Shown here piece by piece: positions 62,003 through 64,000 of a DNA stretch of 64,000 bases. The stretch covers positions 1,284,501-1,348,500 of the forward strand of contig NZ_VFOV01000001.1 in the NCBI RefSeq assembly GCF_006716315.1, given 5' to 3'. Position 1 is the stretch's first letter. Each line of letters opens with the position of its first letter. The DNA is from Nocardioides albertanoniae. GTDB taxonomy: Bacteria > Actinomycetota > Actinomycetes > Propionibacteriales > Nocardioidaceae. Under the pieces are notes generated by a model, which was not told the origin of the DNA, searched no databases, and saw only the letters and a list, made by a program, of their open reading frames with translations. A program made the position numbers and the translations under genes.

Positions 62003-64000
62003 TTGGCTCAGGGAGCCGCTACCCGGCGCAACAACCGGTCCGGCCGTTCACGCAACAACGGCAACGGGTCCAAGTCCGGGCAGAACGGTCGCCGCAAGGG
62101 CGTCCACAAGGACAACGAGGGCATCATTCCCGTCCTCGCTCAGGTCGTTCGCGAGGTGGAGGCCTCCGTTCAGCGCCGCTCGGCCATGCCTGACGTACGC
62201 ACCAAGTTCCAGGTCGTCGCCCTCCTGGCTCGCGACGAGCGCCACCGGGTGCTCGAGGACGAGACCCTCAACGAGGGCCGCCGCGCCGAGCAGCTCAAGC
62301 GGCTCGACGGCATCGCCACGATCCTCGCCAAGACTGCGACGCTCGACTCGCGTCTCTTCGAGCTCCTCGCCGAGGACGCCGAGATCTCCGACGCCGCGCT
62401 CGACCTCAAGCACGAGCTGATGACCCGCGGCGGCGTCGATGTGCCCGACGACGAGGAGGAGACGGAGGACGAGACCCCGGTCGTCGTGGTGCCCGACAAG
62501 CGTGTGGTGCCCACCAGCGTCCTCCAGCGCCAGCTCTCCAACCCGTTCCTGACCCCCGACTTCACCAACGCGCGCCCGCCGGTGCACGCCCGCCGCCTGG
62601 CCGGCTGGGAGCTGCTCGGTCCGCTGTTCAGGAGCTTTGAGTACGCCGACTCCGGCCCGTCCTGCATGGTGCTGCCCGAGCCTCCGGCCTACGGGCCCGG
62701 CCACGTCGACGCGCCCGGCACCCGCGAGCTCATGCACCACCAGGCCCAGCTGGTCGCCTCGGCGGCCGAGGGCCACCGCAGCTACCTGCTGGCCGACGAG
62801 CCCGGGCTCGGCAAGACCGCGCAGGCTCTGCTCGCCGCGGAGGCAGCCGACGCCTACCCGCTGCTGGTGGTCGTACCCAACGTCGTGAAGACCAACTGGG
62901 CGCGCGAGGTCAGCCTCTGGACGCCGTCGAAGAAAGCCACCGTCGTGCACGGCAACGGCGAGGACATCGACGGCTTCGCCGACATCATCGTGGTCAACTA
63001 CGAGATCCTCGACCGTCACGTCCGCTGGCTCGGCGACTTCGGATTCAAGGGCATGGTCGTCGACGAGGCCCACTTCATCAAGAACAAGTCGTCCCAGCGC
63101 TCCCAGCACGTGCTGGCGCTCTCGGAGAAGATCCGCGAGCGGGCTGCCAACCCCCTTCTGATGGCGCTGACCGGCACCCCGCTGATCAACGACATCGAGG
63201 ACTTCCGGGCGATCTGGCAGTTCCTCGGCTGGATCGACGACGTCAAGCCGCGGGGCGGCCTTCTCGAGGGGCTCGAGGAGACCGGCATGACGCCGCAGGA
63301 CAACAGCTTCTACGGGGCCGCTCGACGCGTCGTCGTCAACCAGGGCATCGTGCGCCGGCGCAAGGTCGACGTCGCCAGCGACATCCCCGCACGCCGCGTC
63401 GCCGACCTCCCGGTCGAGCTCGACGACGCCGAGGGTCGCTCGATCCGGGCCGCCGAGGCCGAGCTGGCCAAGCGGATGGTGCAGCGTTACGACACCGCGA
63501 TCGAGACCCGGGTGACCGGTGCCAAGCCGGCTCCGGGCGAGCTCGACGTCGACCTGATCCGCCGCGTCGCCACCTGGGAGCGCGAGGACCAGGACGCCTC
63601 CACCGGCGAGAACGTCTTCGGCATGATGCGCCGCATCGGTCGTGCGAAGGCGACCCTGGCCGCCGACTACGCCGCCCAGCTGGCGCGCAACGTCGGCAAG
63701 GTCGTCTTCTTCGCCAAGCACATCGAGGTCATGGACACCGCGCAGAAGCTCTTCGAGGAGCGCGGCATCCGCTACTCCACGATCCGTGGTGACCAGACCG
63801 GCAAGGCCCGGGAGAAGGCCATCGAAGACTTCACCAACGACCCGGAGGTCGAGGTGATCGTCTGCTCGCTCACCGCCGCCGGCGTAGGTGTCAACCTTCA
63901 GGCCGCCTCCAACCTGATCCTGGCCGAGCTCTCCTGGACCGACGCCGAGCAGACCCAGGCGATCGACCGTGTCCACCGCATCGGGCAGACCGAGCCGGTC
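62003..64000 (+). CDS. SNF2-family DNA-dependent ATPase/helicase (truncated by window end)
   Basis: The frame opens at TTG 62003 (AAGGAGG 6 nt upstream) and stays open to the window edge, giving 666 residues with no stop. The N-terminal ~40 residues are basic and Asn/Gly/Ser-rich. The SNF2 motifs follow: Walker A DEPGLGKT (265-272), DEAH box VVDEAHFIKN (354-357 is DEAH), TGTPLIND, and motif VI QAIDRVHRIGQT at the edge. These enzymes translocate on DNA and remodel protein-DNA complexes or act in repair. The C-terminal end is outside the window. Confidence 0.93.
   Translation, partial: MAQGAATRRNNRSGRSRNNGNGSKSGQNGRRKGVHKDNEGIIPVLAQVVREVEASVQRRSAMPDVRTKFQVVALLARDERHRVLEDETLNEGRRAEQLKRLDGIATILAKTATLDSRLFELLAEDAEISDAALDLKHELMTRGGVDVPDDEEETEDETPVVVVPDKRVVPTSVLQRQLSNPFLTPDFTNARPPVHARRLAGWELLGPLFRSFEYADSGPSCMVLPEPPAYGPGHVDAPGTRELMHHQAQLVASAAEGHRSYLLADEPGLGKTAQALLAAEAADAYPLLVVVPNVVKTNWAREVSLWTPSKKATVVHGNGEDIDGFADIIVVNYEILDRHVRWLGDFGFKGMVVDEAHFIKNKSSQRSQHVLALSEKIRERAANPLLMALTGTPLINDIEDFRAIWQFLGWIDDVKPRGGLLEGLEETGMTPQDNSFYGAARRVVVNQGIVRRRKVDVASDIPARRVADLPVELDDAEGRSIRAAEAELAKRMVQRYDTAIETRVTGAKPAPGELDVDLIRRVATWEREDQDASTGENVFGMMRRIGRAKATLAADYAAQLARNVGKVVFFAKHIEVMDTAQKLFEERGIRYSTIRGDQTGKAREKAIEDFTNDPEVEVIVCSLTAAGVGVNLQAASNLILAELSWTDAEQTQAIDRVHRIGQTEPV

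Overview
The window is high-GC DNA (roughly 68-72% by eye) with dense, often 4-bp-overlapping genes and frequent GTG/TTG starts. Gene content points to an actinobacterium, most likely of the Nocardioidaceae type: a PDZ/S16 protease - PPA1309 - UPF0182 string, a glpD/TetR/flavoprotein/lipid-kinase block laid out like M. tuberculosis Rv2249c-Rv2252, a SARP regulator, a DtxR/IdeR-type iron box and a KstR-like box. No insertion sequence, CRISPR array or rRNA was seen. One complete tRNA (initiator Met) and one decayed tRNA-like copy are present.

Layout. (1) 1-4694: end of an unknown gene, then the overlapping S16 protease, PPA1309 and UPF0182 genes. (2) 4748-6010: initiator tRNA with terminator, a small membrane-protein gene, and a second, broken copy of the tRNA 3' half with its own hairpin; this looks like the footprint of an integration or duplication. 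(3) 6102-13062: APC permease, divergent LysR regulator, then YjbQ protein, FGGY kinase, TIM-barrel isomerase, triose-phosphate-isomerase-like protein and SDR dehydrogenase; this is a candidate polyol/ketose (possibly tetrose) degradation unit. (4) 13232-15735: degenerate ABC ATPase plus YhgE/Pip membrane protein. (5) 15782-20374: GlpD, TetR, alkyl-DHAP-synthase-like flavoprotein and lipid kinase. (6) 20381-35019: benzoate/catechol block. A leftward LysR-catB-catA-dienelactone hydrolase operon diverges from benA-benB-[benC-FCD-benD fusion]-benK-LuxR-benE-hydrolase. (7) 35066-44894: YceI and MarR-controlled drug exporter, TetR-controlled small exporter, secreted tripeptidyl-peptidase-like lipoprotein, 6-phosphogluconate dehydrogenase and a secreted protein. 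(8) 44924-53784: SARP, LysE exporter, AurF-like diiron protein, iron-box-controlled DUF2470 protein, PobA, membrane proteins and TetR. (9) 53869-64000: RNase H-fold protein, amidohydrolase, glycosyltransferase, solitary DNA methyltransferase, thioesterase, hydrolase, EcsC-like protein, and a SNF2 helicase cut by the window edge.

How the genes fit together. BenK/BenE import benzoate. BenAB with the BenC electron-transfer domain dihydroxylate it, and the BenD domain rearomatises the diol to catechol. CatA and CatB then give muconolactone. catC and the pca genes for the rest of the beta-ketoadipate pathway are not in the window. PobA would feed 4-hydroxybenzoate to protocatechuate.

The most unusual object is the 924-codon gene at 26202-28976. 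It joins the BenC reductase, a ligand-sensor FCD domain (normally the C-terminal half of GntR regulators) and the BenD dehydrogenase in one reading frame. The joint is built from two copies of a ~175-bp palindrome-bounded repeat that is read through in frame. A second case of palindromic DNA entering a coding region is the 42-nt perfect palindrome that encodes the C-terminus of the methyltransferase at 56872-59118.
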